Positions 42,382-50,624 of a stretch of 64,000 bases of DNA are shown here, piece after piece. Source of the stretch: Polyangiaceae bacterium (GTDB taxonomy: Bacteria; Myxococcota_A; Polyangia; Polyangiales; Polyangiaceae). Under the pieces are notes generated by a model. It was not told where the DNA came from, did no database searches, and saw only the letters and a list, made by a program, of their open reading frames with translations. The translations under genes and the position numbers were made by a program. The stretch is taken from the NCBI GenBank assembly GCA_019637265.1, contig JAHBVY010000008.1, forward strand, positions 62,001-126,000, read 5' to 3'. Numbering within the stretch: position 1 is the stretch's first letter; each line of letters opens with the position of its first letter.

Positions 42382-43242
42382 TCACGCGCGGCGCGCGATG
42401 AGGAAGTGACACGAGGCCTCGAAGCGCACGGGGCGATCGGCGCCGCCAGCGAGCTCCTCGAAGTCTGCCAGCACTGAGCGCTCGATGACGGCGAGCTCGT
42501 CTTCCGAGCACCGCTCGAAGAGCGGCCTGATGAGGGGGCTCTCGTGCATCATGGTCCACATGGCCTGCGGGGTGGGCGCCGTCAGCGCGGCGCTGTGCAC
42601 CGTCACCTCCGCGTCGACGAAGCCCGCGGCGGTGACCTCCTTCGTCAGCCCCTCTGGCGTGGTGATGTCCAGCCACCCGGGGCGAGGCAAGGAGGCGCGC
42701 ACGTGCTCTGGGAGCGACATCATCACGGGCGCCATCTGCAGCCGCCCCAGCGGGTTGTCGTCCGGCCCGCGCCACACCGCGGTCGCGAAGAGCCCGCCGG
42801 GGCGCAAGACGCGCGCCGCTTCTCGCCAGCCCGCGCTGCGATCGGGGAAGAGGAAGATGCCGAAGGCCGAGAACGCGGCGTCGAAGCTGGCCGCATCGAA
42901 GCCGAGCGCCTGACCATCGTGCACCTCGCAGCGCACGACGTCCCCCGCTTCGAGGGCGCTGAGGTTTCGCCGGGCGCGCGCGACCATTTCCTCGGAGAAA
43001 TCCGTGGCGATCACCTGACCCGGTGCGCCGCCCGCTCGTTGCTGTGCCAGGCAATGCAGGACGGCCGCGTGCGAGAGCTCGCCGTTGCCGCACGCGATGT
43101 CGAGGACGCGCGCCGCCGGCGGCAAGCGGCCCGCCACGGAGAGGAAGAGCGACTGAGCGAAGTAGCCGGTGCACGGCGCGGCCACGCGCGTATAGGTGCT
43201 CGCGTGGTGGTCCCACGCGGTGGAGAGGTCGATGCTCGTCAT
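42382..43242 (-). CDS. Class I SAM-dependent methyltransferase
   Basis: 286 residues. Motif I RVLDIACGNGELSHAAVL (about residue 46), strand-2 end ATDFSEEMVARARRN, DGQALGFDAASFDAAFSAFG, then EAARVLRPGGLFATAVW, the pattern of UbiE/Coq5-like and Methyltransf_11 proteins. GPDDNPLGRLQMAPVMMSLP is a substrate-lid region. The start is a clear ATG at 43242. Substrate unknown. Confidence 0.85.
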   Translation of the reverse strand: MTSIDLSTAWDHHASTYTRVAAPCTGYFAQSLFLSVAGRLPPAARVLDIACGNGELSHAAVLHCLAQQRAGGAPGQVIATDFSEEMVARARRNLSALEAGDVVRCEVHDGQALGFDAASFDAAFSAFGIFLFPDRSAGWREAARVLRPGGLFATAVWRGPDDNPLGRLQMAPVMMSLPEHVRASLPRPGWLDITTPEGLTKEVTAAGFVDAEVTVHSAALTAPTPQAMWTMMHESPLIRPLFERCSEDELAVIERSVLADFEELAGGADRPVRFEASCHFLIARRA

Positions 43243-43307
43243 ATCGCAGCCAAGTCAGGATGGATGGTGGTCAGCGCGGCACGTTGAGCAGCCGGCGCTC
43301 GAGGAGG

Positions 43308-44420
43308 CTACGAAGCTGGCGCGCTGCGCGCAACGGCCCGGGCTTGTGTGCTCGCTTCGCGCTGGAGGAGCGCTTGCTTGCGCTCCACGCCCCAGCGGTA
43401 ACCTGAGAGGCCGCCGTCCATGCGGACGACGCGGTGACAAGGGATGGCGACCGCGATGGGGTTCTTGGCGCATGCGTGCGCCACGGCGCGCACCGCGCGG
43501 GGGACACCGAGGCGCTGAGCCAGGTCAGTGTAGCTGATGGTGGTGCCCGCGGGGATTTCGCGGAGCGCTCGCCACACGCGCTCTTGGAAGGCCGTGCCAC
43601 GAACATCGAGTGGGAGGTTGAGGCCCAGGGAGGGCGCTTCGATGAAGCCGACCACCTGCGCGACGAGCTGCTCGAATTGCGTGTCACCGCCGACCCACTC
43701 GGCGTTGGGGAATTGATCCTGGAGGTCGCGAACGAGCCGATCGGGATCATCGCCCAGTGAGATCGCGCAGACCCCGCGGTGACTCTGGGCCACCAGCACC
43801 GCCCCCAGCGTGCACTGCCCCACGGCGAAGCGGATGGTGAGCCCCGGCGCGCCCGCTAGGTAGTCTCGGGCGCCCATGCCGAGGACGCCGTCCGATGCTG
43901 CGTAGAAGCGACTGCTCGAACCGTAGCCCGCGCCGTAAATGGCGGAGGTCACCGAGGAGACTTCGGCATGAGCGAGCTCGCTCCGTAGCTTCTTTGCGCG
44001 CACCGCGGCGGCGTACTCCTTGGGGGTGAGGCCTGTCTCTGCCTTGAATACCTTATGGAAATGAGATGGGCTCATCCCGGCGTTGGCAGCCAGCTCGTCG
44101 AGGGTGGGCTGCCTCTCGGCGGCCTCGATGCGTCGGCAGCTCGCCGCGACGAGCTGGGCGCGCGCTACGGCGGCGCTCGTTTGGTCTCCGTGGTGACGGC
44201 GGCTCGGACGGTACCCGGCCGCTTCGGCGGCCCGCGCCGAGTCGAAGAACTCGACATTCCTTCGATGAGGCAGTCGTGCTGACGAGCTGGGAGGGCAATA
44301 GACCCCCGTCGTCTTCACGGCGTACACGAAGTGATCGTCCGCCCGCGGATCGCGAGCCAGGACGGCCGCCCAACGCGCCTCAGCGGTCGCGAACGGCTGG
44401 TTCGGGGTCCGCGTCTTCAT
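43308..44420 (-). CDS. ada: Ada-like alkylation-response protein with degraded zinc site
   Basis: 370 residues from ATG 44420. Three parts as in E. coli Ada: N-terminal methyl-phosphotriester domain (residues about 10-80), AraC-type HTH (LDELAANAGMSPSHFHKVF), and O6-methylguanine-DNA methyltransferase (IPCHRVVRMDGGLSGYRWGV with the acceptor Cys). The C-terminal acceptor and the MGMT core (AQRLGVPRAVRAVAHACAKN) are intact. In the N-terminal domain only the first zinc Cys (YCPPSSSAR) remains: the expected second Cys is Ser, and the RPCKRC pair is RPSRRH. Methyl-triester sensing is therefore probably lost while base repair is kept. Confidence 0.85.
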   Translation of the reverse strand: MKTRTPNQPFATAEARWAAVLARDPRADDHFVYAVKTTGVYCPPSSSARLPHRRNVEFFDSARAAEAAGYRPSRRHHGDQTSAAVARAQLVAASCRRIEAAERQPTLDELAANAGMSPSHFHKVFKAETGLTPKEYAAAVRAKKLRSELAHAEVSSVTSAIYGAGYGSSSRFYAASDGVLGMGARDYLAGAPGLTIRFAVGQCTLGAVLVAQSHRGVCAISLGDDPDRLVRDLQDQFPNAEWVGGDTQFEQLVAQVVGFIEAPSLGLNLPLDVRGTAFQERVWRALREIPAGTTISYTDLAQRLGVPRAVRAVAHACAKNPIAVAIPCHRVVRMDGGLSGYRWGVERKQALLQREASTQARAVARSAPAS

Positions 44421-44446
44421 GCTCCCAGGTGTAGCGCCGACCTGCG

Positions 44447-44470
44447 CCGCAAGAACTCCGGTTCTTGCGG
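44447..44470. promoter_or_regulatory. Palindrome upstream of ada
   Basis: CCGCAAGAAC and GTTCTTGCGG, perfect 10-base arms around TCCG, 27 bases upstream of the ada ATG. It is a probable operator, though not the classic Ada box. Confidence 0.5.
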
Positions 44471-44554
44471 TTGAATTCCGAAATCGTGGTCCTGCGGCGA
44501 GCCGCCATGGCCCTGCTTGTGTAGCCCCCGGTTCACACGTCGCCGCGGGCTTGC

Positions 44555-44581
44555 GCGCTTGCACATCATCCGTGCAAGCGC
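44555..44581. promoter_or_regulatory. Palindrome upstream of higB, candidate HigA operator
   Basis: GCGCTTGCAC and GTGCAAGCGC, perfect 10-base arms around seven bases, ending 71 bases before the HigB start. HigA antitoxins autoregulate through such dyads. Confidence 0.5.
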
Positions 44582-44651
44582 TAGATCTGGACGGGCGTGG
44601 GTCTAGCCTCGCCTTCGAGGCAGCCTGCGGCACCAGGAGAGAAGAAGGCGT

Positions 44652-44942
44652 GTGATCAGGAGCTTCGGGAACAAGATGACGGAGGATATCTACAACGGCA
44701 TCACCTCCAAAGAGGCGAGGAAGTTTCCAGGAGAGCTTCGTGGTGTTGCGGAGCGGAAGTTTGACATGATCGATGCCGCGGCGGAGATCCTGGATCTCAG
44801 GGTTCCTCCAAGCAATCGTCTGGAGAAGCTCAAAGGTGACCGGATTGGTCAGTTCAGTATCCGAATCAATGACCAGTACCGGATCTGCTTCCAGTTCACG
44901 CAAGGGAACGCCACGGGCGTGGAGATCGTGGACTACCACTGA
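44652..44942 (+). CDS. higB: HigB-type mRNA interferase toxin
   Basis: 96 residues from GTG 44652. Small RelE/HigB fold: ARKFPGELRGVAERKFDMID, LRVPPSNRLEKLKGDRIGQF, then SIRINDQYRICFQF and the VEIVDYH end. HigB enzymes cut translated mRNA on the ribosome. Toxin-first order with a 16-base gap to the second frame is the standard higBA layout. Normal length and probably functional. Confidence 0.9.
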   Translation: MIRSFGNKMTEDIYNGITSKEARKFPGELRGVAERKFDMIDAAAEILDLRVPPSNRLEKLKGDRIGQFSIRINDQYRICFQFTQGNATGVEIVDYH

Positions 44943-44994
44943 TTGAGTCGAGTGGCCCGTGCGCCAGGTTGACTCCAAAATGAGAAGAACAGCC

Positions 44995-45273
44995 ATGCTC
45001 CCGAAGAACCGTGCTCCGACTCATCCAGGGGTCATCCTGGAGGAGGAATTCCTCAAGCCGCTCGGCATGTCCCAGGTCGCCCTGGCTGCAGAGATGGGCG
45101 TCCCCGTCCAGCGGGTGAACACGATCATCAGTGGCAAGCGAGGGGTTACCGCTGAGACGGCACTTCTTCTCGCTCGCGTTTTCAACAACACGCCTCAGTT
45201 TTGGATGAGCCTCCAGACCAGTGTGGATCTCTGGGAGGCTCAGAGGGGACTGGAGAAGCGGAAGGTCTCCTGA
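44995..45273 (+). CDS. higA: HigA-type antitoxin
   Basis: 92 residues from ATG 44995, which has GAGAAG eight bases upstream; ATG 44980 and 44959 are also open but have poorer sites. Xre-type HTH: LKPLGMSQVALAAEMGVPVQ, RVNTIISGKRGVTAETALLL, then FNNTPQFWMSLQTSVDLW, exactly the HigA pattern. It binds HigB and represses the operon. Confidence 0.9.
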   Translation: MLPKNRAPTHPGVILEEEFLKPLGMSQVALAAEMGVPVQRVNTIISGKRGVTAETALLLARVFNNTPQFWMSLQTSVDLWEAQRGLEKRKVS

Positions 45274-45456
45274 GCGCTAGCTGACCCACGGAGCCTAGTG
45301 CTGCGGTGCCTCGGGACGGCGCAGCGCGGCGGCGCCATGCAGGCGCATACTGGAACCAGCCGGCTCTTCAGGGTCTAGAAGTCGTGATCATCGGCGTGGT
45401 GACGCCGGAGTCAGAGCGTCAGGAAAGCTGATTCGTTAGGTAAGAGGTCTTTAGAT

Positions 45457-45637
45457 TCAGCCGCGTCCGGACTTTCGTAGAGCGATGCGGAGCCGCGCTC
45501 GGATGGCGCCCTCGAGTGATTCGCGATGCGGCAGCAGCAGATCGACGACGGTCGAGAAGTCGCCCGCGCGGTAGGCGACCTCACTTTGGGTGAAGGCCTC
45601 CTGCTTGGCGCGCTCGGCGAGCCGCGTTCGATGTGCA
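45457..45637 (-). pseudogene. 3' fragment of the gene split by IS66
   Basis: Encodes the last ~60 residues of the protein whose start is at 48438 (RAKQEAFTQSEVAYRAGDFS to KSGRG and TGA 45457). Joining 48438-48042 to 45629-45457 without the element and one target copy restores a single frame of 189 residues. See the 48042 entry. Confidence 0.85.
45630..45637 (+). repeat. IS66 target-site duplication, left copy
   Basis: GATGTGCA, 8 bp, repeated exactly at 48042-48049 just outside the other end of the element. Eight bases is the usual IS66 duplication length. Confidence 0.85.
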
Positions 45638-45695
45638 GTGACCCATCAGCGACGCCGGGGAGACAGGCAGCGGGGTGGGTGTGCAGCCTCTGGGC

Positions 45696-46040
45696 ATGCG
45701 GAAGATCAGGATGGAGGCGGAGGCGCGGAGGTGCCTCGCGCAGGTTGAGGCGTCAGGGCGGTCGCTCGCGGGGTGGGCGCGGGCTCATGGTGTCGACGTG
45801 CAGTCGCTGTATGGGTGGCGGAGGGCGCTCAAGCAGCGCGCAGACGGCTACTCAAGGGTGACCGGTGAGGGGGTGTCGCCGCCGACGTTCGTCGAGCTGG
45901 TGGCGGCGCCCGAGGGGCGCGACGTGCCTGACACGGCTGCTCGGTACGTCGTGTGCCTGGAGGGGGCGCGCATCGAGGTGGATGACTCGTTCCGCGCCGA
46001 CACGTTGGCGCGGCTGGTGAGAGCGCTGCGCGCGTGCTGA
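45696..46040 (+). CDS. tnpA: IS66 TnpA (OrfA)
   Basis: 114 residues from ATG 45696 (in-frame GTG 45675 possible). HTH: RRCLAQVEASGRSLAGWARA, HGVDVQSLYGWRRALK, then a variable tail. Its end overlaps tnpB by seven bases. Such small proteins are accessory to IS66 transposition. Confidence 0.85.
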   Translation: MRKIRMEAEARRCLAQVEASGRSLAGWARAHGVDVQSLYGWRRALKQRADGYSRVTGEGVSPPTFVELVAAPEGRDVPDTAARYVVCLEGARIEVDDSFRADTLARLVRALRAC

Positions 46041-46393
46041 GCTTGCCGCCGACGTGGCGCGTGTTCGTGGCGGTGGAGCCGTGCGACATGCGTCGGTCGT
46101 TCGATGGGCTGGCGGGCGCTGTTCGAGCGCTTGGGCTCGATCCGGTGAGTGGGCACGTCTACTTGTTCTTCAATCGGCGACGACGGCTCGCGAAGGCGTT
46201 GTGGTTCGATGGCTCGGGCTGGTGCTTGCTCAGCAAGCGGCTCGAGCAGGGCAGCTTCCAGCTCCCGCGGCTGAGCGGCGACGAGAAGACGGTCGCCATC
46301 AACGGCGCGGCCTTCGCCTCCCTGCTCGCCGGCATCGACTTCACCGTCGCCAGGCGCGGGTGGTTCCGCGCGGAGAGCACTTCGCGTCGATAG
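46034..46393 (+). CDS. tnpB: IS66 TnpB (Orf2)
   Basis: 119 residues from GTG 46034. VEPCDMRRSFDGLAGAVRAL and VYLFFNRRRRLAKALWFDGS, GWCLLSKRLEQGSFQLPRL are the diagnostic IS66 Orf2 segments. Required for transposition of the family; exact role unknown. Confidence 0.9.
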   Translation: MLSLPPTWRVFVAVEPCDMRRSFDGLAGAVRALGLDPVSGHVYLFFNRRRRLAKALWFDGSGWCLLSKRLEQGSFQLPRLSGDEKTVAINGAAFASLLAGIDFTVARRGWFRAESTSRR

Positions 46394-46433
46394 GGGATCG
46401 ACATCCAAGATCAGGTGTGATCGGGTAGCGCCC

Positions 46434-47966
46434 GTGACCACCGCGGACTACCTCGCTGAGCTCGCCAGGCGCGACGCGGAGCTGAGTGTCATCCGTGCGG
46501 AAAATGCACGTCAGGCGAAACTCATCGAGAGCCTGACTGAGCAGCTGGTGGCGCTGACGGAGCGGATCGCTGAGCTTATCGCCGCCGTTGAGCGCAAAAA
46601 AGGCAAACCCCCGATCCCGAAACCCGTCGCGCCAGCGACATTGACTGAGGCAGAGCGCAAGGCGTTCGAGAATCGTCCGCGCCCACCCGAGAAGCCGCTC
46701 GAGCCGAAGAAGCCCAAGCAGCGCGCCAAGCCCACGGGGCGCAAGCCGCTGCCAAAGCACCTGCCCGAAGAGGTGCACCACCTGAGGCCCACAGCCTGCG
46801 ACCACTGCGGTGAAGCAGCGCTCGATCAGGTAGACGAGGTGACTGAAGAGAAGCTGCACGTCGTCAAGGAGCACCAGCGGCGGCGCGTCGTCACGCGTGT
46901 CACTTGCCGCTGCCGGAAGTGTGGCGAGCGTACGACTCCTGCGTCACTGCCCGCGCCGTTTCCACGCTCGAAGATCACGGGAGAGTGGCTCGCTTGGCTG
47001 ATGCATCAGAAGTTCTCGCTGCTCGTGCCGCTCGATCGCGTGCGCCGCGATCTCAAAGAGCGCGGCATCGCCATGGCGATGAGCACGCTGGTCAGCTACG
47101 TGGAGCGCGCTGCTGATCTGCTCGCGGCGATCGATGGCTACCACTGGAAGCAGCTGCTTGCTGGGCGTTGGATGGCGACGGACGCGACGGGCCTCAAGGT
47201 GCTGGTGAAGGGCTTGCCCGAAGCTCATAACGGCTACCTTGAGCAGTTTCACAACCATGAAGCCGTGGTGTTTCAGTACGCGGCGACGAAGCATGGCGAG
47301 GGCATCGAGAGCAAGCTCGCTGGTTTCCGCGGGACGCTCACCGCGGACGCTGAGCATCGCCTGAATGGCGTGTACGGTGAGCACGTGCTCGAAGCGGGCT
47401 GCAACGCCCACGCGCGTCGGAGGTTCCGGGACGCGGAGGCGACGCAGCCAGCGCTCGCGCTCGAGGGAGGGAAGTTCATCGGCGCGATGTACGGCGTCGA
47501 GGAAGACGCCCGGAAGGAAGGGCTCACGGGGAAGGCGCTGCTCGCGCGGCGCCGCGAGCGCGCCGGGCCGATCGCCAAGGAGTTTGACGAGTGGCGGGCG
47601 GCCACGCTCCCAGGCTTGTTGCCGAGTGAGCCCTTGGCGCAGGCGATTCGATACTACGATCGGCACCGTGAAGCGCTGCTGCGTTTCCTCGAGGATCCAG
47701 AGGTGCCGCTCGACAACTCCGCCACCGAGCGGCGGTTTCAACACGTCGCCAAGCTGCGCCTGAACATGCTCTTCGCGGGCAGCACCGAGGGGGCGCACCG
47801 AGCCTGCGTGCTGCTGGGCGTCTCCGCGACCTGTCGCACCATGGGCGTGAATTTCGAGCAGTACCTCGCCTGGGCCTTCGAGCGCTTGGGTACGCACCGC
47901 GAGCGCTTCGGCCTGCCGGTGAGCGAGCTGACGCCAGCGGCGTTTAAGCTGACGCTGGGCGGCTGA
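46434..47966 (+). CDS. tnpC: IS66 TnpC transposase
   Basis: 510 residues. Leucine zipper-like N terminus (LIESLTEQLVALTERIAELI), Cys-rich zinc finger (ACDHCGEAALDQV, RCRKCGERTTP), then the DDE catalytic domain: RWMATDATGLKVLV, GCNAHARRRFRDAEATQP, PLDNSATERRFQHVAKLRL. All blocks of an active enzyme are present. The stretch at 46593-46612 (A-run, GGCAAACCCCCGATCC) resembles repeat family C. Confidence 0.95.
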   Translation: MTTADYLAELARRDAELSVIRAENARQAKLIESLTEQLVALTERIAELIAAVERKKGKPPIPKPVAPATLTEAERKAFENRPRPPEKPLEPKKPKQRAKPTGRKPLPKHLPEEVHHLRPTACDHCGEAALDQVDEVTEEKLHVVKEHQRRRVVTRVTCRCRKCGERTTPASLPAPFPRSKITGEWLAWLMHQKFSLLVPLDRVRRDLKERGIAMAMSTLVSYVERAADLLAAIDGYHWKQLLAGRWMATDATGLKVLVKGLPEAHNGYLEQFHNHEAVVFQYAATKHGEGIESKLAGFRGTLTADAEHRLNGVYGEHVLEAGCNAHARRRFRDAEATQPALALEGGKFIGAMYGVEEDARKEGLTGKALLARRRERAGPIAKEFDEWRAATLPGLLPSEPLAQAIRYYDRHREALLRFLEDPEVPLDNSATERRFQHVAKLRLNMLFAGSTEGAHRACVLLGVSATCRTMGVNFEQYLAWAFERLGTHRERFGLPVSELTPAAFKLTLGG

Positions 47967-48041
47967 GGGGTTGGGGGCCGCTGGCTGCGGCGGGAGGCAC
48001 ACTCAGGCGCGGGGTGCATCCCGGTGTCGCTGATCGGTCAC

Positions 48042-48049
48042 GATGTGCA
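48042..48049 (+). repeat. IS66 target-site duplication, right copy
   Basis: GATGTGCA, identical to 45630-45637. Confidence 0.85.
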
Positions 48050-48438
48050 GCCTCGAGCTCGGCCTGACGCACGGGCGAGATGGGCTCGGCGCCGTCGTGC
48101 GCCTCGAGCAGGTACATGAACTGGACGGCGGCCTCGGGCCACGCGCCCACATCCTCAGGTTGGTTGTCGAGCCACAGGTCGACCGCGCGCCGGTGTGGCT
48201 CCACGTCATGGAAGAACTGCCTGACCGCCTCCTCGCCCTGCTTCTCCATGTAGTCGAGCCGCGTCACGTCGCACGCGATCGCCCAGCGCTCGACGTAGGG
48301 GATCAGGTGTCGAAGGTGCTCAGGGACCTGTGCCTCGTCCACGGCGATGGTGGGCCGGTTCTCCGCGTTGTACCCATACTCGTCCCGCAGCACGTGGCTT
48401 GGAACGACGTCGTAGAGCTGAAGCGGCCGCCGCGTCAC
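48042..48438 (-). pseudogene. 5' fragment of the gene split by IS66
   Basis: Starts at ATG 48438 (MTRRPLQLYDVVPSHVLRDE) and reads to the target site, where the frame continues into the element. With the 45457 fragment it gives 189 residues, acidic and helical, with FHDVEPHRRAVDLWLDNQ and FMYLLEAHDGAEPISP. No family is recognised. The hybrid frame into IS66 ends at 47944. Confidence 0.85.
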
Positions 48439-48453
48439 GCGTTCGAGGATAGC

Positions 48454-50592
48454 TCAGGCCCGCGTGGCGGCGAGTAACCTTCGAATCGTCCACGACAGCT
48501 CGTCGACATCACTCACGTGAATAGACAGGTTCGCCTGGTGTTGTCGAGCGATGCTCGACAGGCTCTGGAGCATGCTCGCTGGGTCCGAGGTGCGTCCTGT
48601 GATCCTCGTGGTGTCAGCGCGGTACGGCTCGATCTTTGTGATGGCGTAGCCGCCGATGGCGCGCGCGGCGCGCTCGACCTCACCCGCGGCGAGCTGCCGC
48701 TTCACCGCCTTTTTCCCTCGGGTGGGAGCAGGCTGATCGAGCCAGATGGACGCCGTGACCTCGACTTCGTGCCCCGAGAGCACGCGAATGCGCCCGCCGT
48801 GGCGGTACGCGAGCCGCGCGAGGCGCTTCGGCCGATTGACGGGGTCGAAGAGCAGGAAGCTGTCGTCAACCCGAGTGACGGGCGGGTCACCCAGCGCGCG
48901 TAGGAAGGTATCCGTACGATGGGCTCGTGCAGGTTGCATATCCCAGAAACGCACGACCATGCGGCCGCGCGTGGGCACGTCAGCGCCGAGTCGCTTCATC
49001 ACCTGAACGACCGCGTCCTCCGTTGGCTCGGGTGTCGTGATCTCGACGGCGAAGGGCTGCCCCGACGCGAGCGCCTCGACCTCACTCCGCAGCTTGGGGA
49101 GACGACGCTCCGTGGCGGCGAGCCGCCACGAGCTCTCCCGAGGGCCGAGCGGGACGCTGACGAGGACCTGCACGCCGTGCACCCAGCACCTGCGCCGGTT
49201 GCTCCGCGCGGCTTGGGCGACGGCGCGCGCGTCCTGAGCGCTCTTGGTGGCGATCGCGATGAGCGCGCACAGGGGCATGTGCGTGTGCACGCCGCCGGGC
49301 GCTACCCAGCCATCGTCCTTCCAGGCGAGGCCGCGCAGCGCGTGGAAGGCGTCATCGACGGCGTAGCCGAGGGCGATCACCGAGCCTCCGATCGCGCCGA
49401 GCTCGTCTGGCATCTCCACGCCGTCGTCCCACGCCTCCGCGTCATCGCCGGGCGCCGCGATTCCGTGCTCACGGACGAGCTGCTGCCAGGCCTCTGTCCA
49501 GGGCGCACCGGGCTCCCAGCCTGGCAGCAGCTTCGCGAGGTAGGCCTCCGCCTTCGCGACGCTCTCGAACCGCGCCACCATCACGCACTCGCCGCTGTTG
49601 TTGCCCGAAAAGCTTTGCCACACGGTAAGTGGTGGGGTCGGGTTGGGCGCTGCCATGGGGAGCGCGCGGCCGCAGCCTGCGCGCGGGCTCGGGCGCGAGA
49701 GCCAAGCCTGATGGGTGCGCCACCCGCTGAGGACCTGTGCGGCCGTGGTGGCCGGCAGTGAGGCGCCCGGCGCGTCGGAGAAGCTACACGCGAGGAGCCG
49801 CTGATCAGGCGTGATGCTGACGAAATCGAGCCCAGCGCCGCAGTCACCGCCGAAGAGCCGCGGGACAGGGACGAGGCCGCCCGCGCACACCGAGAGGCGC
49901 GCGGGGAGGGGAGCGCCTTTCAAGATGGCTGCGAGCCGCCCAGCGCCGGCTGTCGAGAGGCGCCGCCCGGGCTCGCCCACGTAGGTGAGGATGGAGACGT
50001 CCCGCGCACCGAAGGCGGCGAATTCAGACAGCAGCGCTGGTAAGGTGTCGAGCGCGCCGTCATCCACTAGGAGGTTGACGCCCCAGCGTTGGCCATTGGC
50101 TGAGAGAACCTCGGCGGCTCGTCGCCAGCGCGGATCGCTATAGACAGATAATCGGACGATACCGAGCGCCCCTTGCAGCTGCCTTAGGCGCGCTCCGGTG
50201 AGCAAGGTGCCGTTCGTGGTGACGTGCTGCGCCAGCTGGGTCGTCTGAGCGACTCGAGCGACCAGATCATCGAAGCCCGCGAACGCCAGCGGCTCGCCGC
50301 CGCCGTACGCGACCTCCAGCGTGCCGGCCTCCGAGAGGCCCCGGAGCACCTGAGCGGCCGTCTCGGCCGTCCACCGGCTCGGCCTCGATGCGTCTCGCGA
50401 GCAGAAGGCGCAGCGCAGGTTGCACGCGTTGGTGATGCCGAACATCACCACGCGCGGCGCGGTGCGCCTGAGCGCGCCGGTGGCGGCGGTGGCCAGGCGA
50501 ACGTGCGTCCCCGAGAGTGGGTGGAAGTACAACAGCGCCCCATCCAGCGGGTGCGCCCTGAAGCCAGGCGGAAATATTGGCAGGCCTTCCAC
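48454..50592 (-). CDS. Radical SAM domain fused to an uncharacterised C-terminal domain
   Basis: 712 residues. Residues about 45-280 are radical SAM: ITNACNLRCAFCSRDASRPS (C-x3-C-x2-C), VAYGGGEPLAFAGFDDLV and the THVTTNGTLL-type strand, with later Cys residues (SVCAGGLVPV, GDCGAGLDF, LACSFSD, GCGRALP). From about residue 330 a second region begins (LTVWQSFSGNNSGECVMVAR, AYLAKLLPGWEPG) and continues through FWDMQPARAHRTDTFLRALG. I do not recognise it. The fusion suggests that one enzyme activates or carries its own substrate-binding part. No precursor peptide gene is close by. Confidence 0.75.
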   Translation of the reverse strand: MEGLPIFPPGFRAHPLDGALLYFHPLSGTHVRLATAATGALRRTAPRVVMFGITNACNLRCAFCSRDASRPSRWTAETAAQVLRGLSEAGTLEVAYGGGEPLAFAGFDDLVARVAQTTQLAQHVTTNGTLLTGARLRQLQGALGIVRLSVYSDPRWRRAAEVLSANGQRWGVNLLVDDGALDTLPALLSEFAAFGARDVSILTYVGEPGRRLSTAGAGRLAAILKGAPLPARLSVCAGGLVPVPRLFGGDCGAGLDFVSITPDQRLLACSFSDAPGASLPATTAAQVLSGWRTHQAWLSRPSPRAGCGRALPMAAPNPTPPLTVWQSFSGNNSGECVMVARFESVAKAEAYLAKLLPGWEPGAPWTEAWQQLVREHGIAAPGDDAEAWDDGVEMPDELGAIGGSVIALGYAVDDAFHALRGLAWKDDGWVAPGGVHTHMPLCALIAIATKSAQDARAVAQAARSNRRRCWVHGVQVLVSVPLGPRESSWRLAATERRLPKLRSEVEALASGQPFAVEITTPEPTEDAVVQVMKRLGADVPTRGRMVVRFWDMQPARAHRTDTFLRALGDPPVTRVDDSFLLFDPVNRPKRLARLAYRHGGRIRVLSGHEVEVTASIWLDQPAPTRGKKAVKRQLAAGEVERAARAIGGYAITKIEPYRADTTRITGRTSDPASMLQSLSSIARQHQANLSIHVSDVDELSWTIRRLLAATRA

Positions 50593-50624
50593 GCCGCGAG
50601 GGTATCACCCATCACATGGTGCGG

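Larger units (their letters stand above)
45638..48041 (+). mobile_element. IS66-family insertion sequence, 2,404 bp
   Basis: Terminal inverted repeats: left GTGACCCATCAGCGAC onward and right, read inward from 48041, GTGACCGATCAGCGAC onward; 20 of 23 positions match. It carries tnpA, tnpB and tnpC in the usual order and is flanked by 8-bp duplications, so it is complete and recent. It interrupts a minus-strand gene. Confidence 0.9.

Noticed and set aside
47944-48041. Continuation of the 48438 frame into IS66
   Set aside because: The last ~33 codons are IS66 end sequence; the original gene continues at 45629 instead.
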